NCBI RefSeq assembly: GCF_009827435.1
Contig: NZ_WTYM01000033.1
Span: 186,001 to 250,000, forward strand
Source: Croceibacterium salegens
GTDB lineage: Bacteria > Pseudomonadota > Alphaproteobacteria > Sphingomonadales > Sphingomonadaceae
Direction: 5' to 3'
Length of the DNA stretch: 64,000 nucleotides
Shown: positions 63,183 through 64,000 of the stretch, one piece after another
Layout of the letters: the number at the start of each line of letters is the position of its first letter
How positions within the stretch are numbered: position 1 is the stretch's first letter
Position numbers and translations under genes: made by a program
Notes under the pieces: model-generated
What the model saw: the letters and a program-made list of their open reading frames with translations, nothing else
Told to the model about the DNA's origin: nothing
The model's database searches: none

Positions 63183-64000
63183 CCGCCGCGGATTCCGCTC
63201 CCCTTCAAGCCTTCCCGTCCGTGGGTCGTCGAAAGATCGACCTTCGGCCCGATTGGGTAAATGTGGTGCCGGTCGGTCAGCGCGTAGTAGTTGCGCTTGA
63301 TCTCCTCCAGCTTCACCGTTCCGGCGATGCCCGGCCACTGGTAGAGTTCGCGCAGGTAGCCCGACAGCGCCGGGTAATCGTCGATCCGCCTGAGGTTGCA
63401 CTTGAAGGCGCCGTGATACCCGACGTCGAAGCGCACCAGCGTGGTGAAAGCGCGCCAGTCGGCCTCGGTCAGCCATTCGCCGGCGAGGTAGCGGTTGGTC
63501 GCAAGGTGCGCTTCCATCGCATCGAGCGTCTCGAACACCCCATGCGCAGCACGTTCGTAGGCGCTCTGGGAGGCGGCGAACCCGGCGCGGTAGACCCCGT
63601 TGTTGAGACCCGGATAGATCACGTCGTTCCAGCGATCGATCTCGGGCCGCAGGTCCTCGGGATAGAGGTCCAGCGTGTTGCCCGTGATCTCGTCGAAGGC
63701 GCCGTTGAACATGCGGATGATGTCGGCGCTTTCGTTGTTTACGATCTGCCCGGTCTTCTTGTCCCACAGCGTCGGTACGGTCGCCTTGCCGGTGTAGTGC
63801 GCGTCATGCTCCTGGTAGACGCGATACAGCGGATGCGGGATCGTGAATGGCGGGATCGTCTCGTGGTCGAACATCCAGCCCTGGTTGTCGATGGTCGGCC
63901 CCGCGGCGGACATGCTGACCACGTCCTGCAGCCCCATGAGCACGCGATAGGCGGTAACGCGCGAGGCCCACGGGCAGGTCCACGAAACGAACACGTGGTA
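63179..64000 (-). CDS. Glutathionyl-hydroquinone-reductase-type GST (partial, N-terminus cut)
   Basis: Xi-class glutathione S-transferase related to YqjG/ECM4/PcpF, which reduces glutathionyl-hydroquinones. The visible 273 residues start inside YHVFVSWTCPWASRVTAYRVL, with the catalytic Cys in CPWAS. They include TVPTLWDKKTGQIVNNESADIIRMFN (GSH-binding thioredoxin half), and the helical domain AGEWLTEADWRAFTTLVRFDVGYHGAFKCNLRRIDDYPALSGYLRELYQWPG, typical for the class. It ends in a short Gly-rich tail. The N-terminal 40-50 residues lie beyond the window. No quinone-degradation genes are visible. Confidence 0.95.
   Translation of the reverse strand, partial: YHVFVSWTCPWASRVTAYRVLMGLQDVVSMSAAGPTIDNQGWMFDHETIPPFTIPHPLYRVYQEHDAHYTGKATVPTLWDKKTGQIVNNESADIIRMFNGAFDEITGNTLDLYPEDLRPEIDRWNDVIYPGLNNGVYRAGFAASQSAYERAAHGVFETLDAMEAHLATNRYLAGEWLTEADWRAFTTLVRFDVGYHGAFKCNLRRIDDYPALSGYLRELYQWPGIAGTVKLEEIKRNYYALTDRHHIYPIGPKVDLSTTHGREGLKGSGIRGG

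Overview
The window is GC-rich chromosomal DNA from an alphaproteobacterium. The str/S10/spc/alpha gene order, many protein features (HWE-family histidine kinase, MEKHLA protein, glycine-rich giant autotransporter, secreted peptidases, UbiK, short RecO) and the small intergenic palindromes typical of sphingomonads point to Sphingomonadales, most likely Erythrobacteraceae. The lineage is inferred from protein and repeat style; there is no 16S gene in the window.

Region 1 (1-20132, all minus strand, so transcription runs right to left) is one translation supercluster: rpsL, rpsG, fusA, tuf, rpsJ, rplC, rplD, rplW, rplB, rpsS, rplV, rpsC, rplP, rpmC, rpsQ, rplN, rplX, rplE, rpsN, rpsH, rplF, rplR, rpsE, rpmD, rplO, secY, adk, an SRPBCC-type secreted protein, rpsM, rpsK, rpoA and a partial rplQ. 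Spacing is mostly tight or overlapping. Clear breaks occur upstream of rpsJ (tuf terminator, a sigma70-like promoter and a terminator-like hairpin) and at rpsL (nested leader hairpin). S5 and L3 carry unusual low-complexity extensions, and S12 has Arg at position 88.

Region 2 (20133-31669) is accessory: a repeat-rich gap, a small secreted protein behind a 2007-residue autotransporter, a truncated copy of an HTH gene, a secreted protein built from three identically spaced Cys-pair repeats, the full HTH gene, and a TIR-transmembrane-TolB-TPR protein.

Region 3 (31670-50944) is mixed housekeeping and envelope genes: lipoproteins, a GNAT enzyme, a signal-peptidase-like lipoprotein that lacks both catalytic residues, an EEP-fold nuclease/phosphatase, a LysR regulator, apaG, an HWE kinase, metZ, glycosyltransferases, a prolyl oligopeptidase, DUF418, leuB-recO, ubiK, tspO and tlyA.

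Region 4 (50945-64000) starts with a structured non-coding locus. It holds an 18-codon mini-ORF whose ribosome-binding site is a 14-nt perfect complement of the 16S rRNA 3' end, followed by a strong terminator and then ilvE. After it come a GH115 glycosidase, an M28 peptidase, a DUF885 peptidase-like protein, an MBL-fold lipoprotein, a HupE/UreJ protein, a GMC oxidoreductase, a MEKHLA protein and a partial glutathionyl-hydroquinone-reductase-type GST.

The most unusual items are the mini-ORF RNA locus, the triple C-x16-C-x15-RRE repeat protein, the catalytically empty signal-peptidase lipoprotein, the duplicated HTH promoter/N-terminus module, and the natural S12 Arg88. No tRNA, rRNA, CRISPR array, transposase or integrase was seen.
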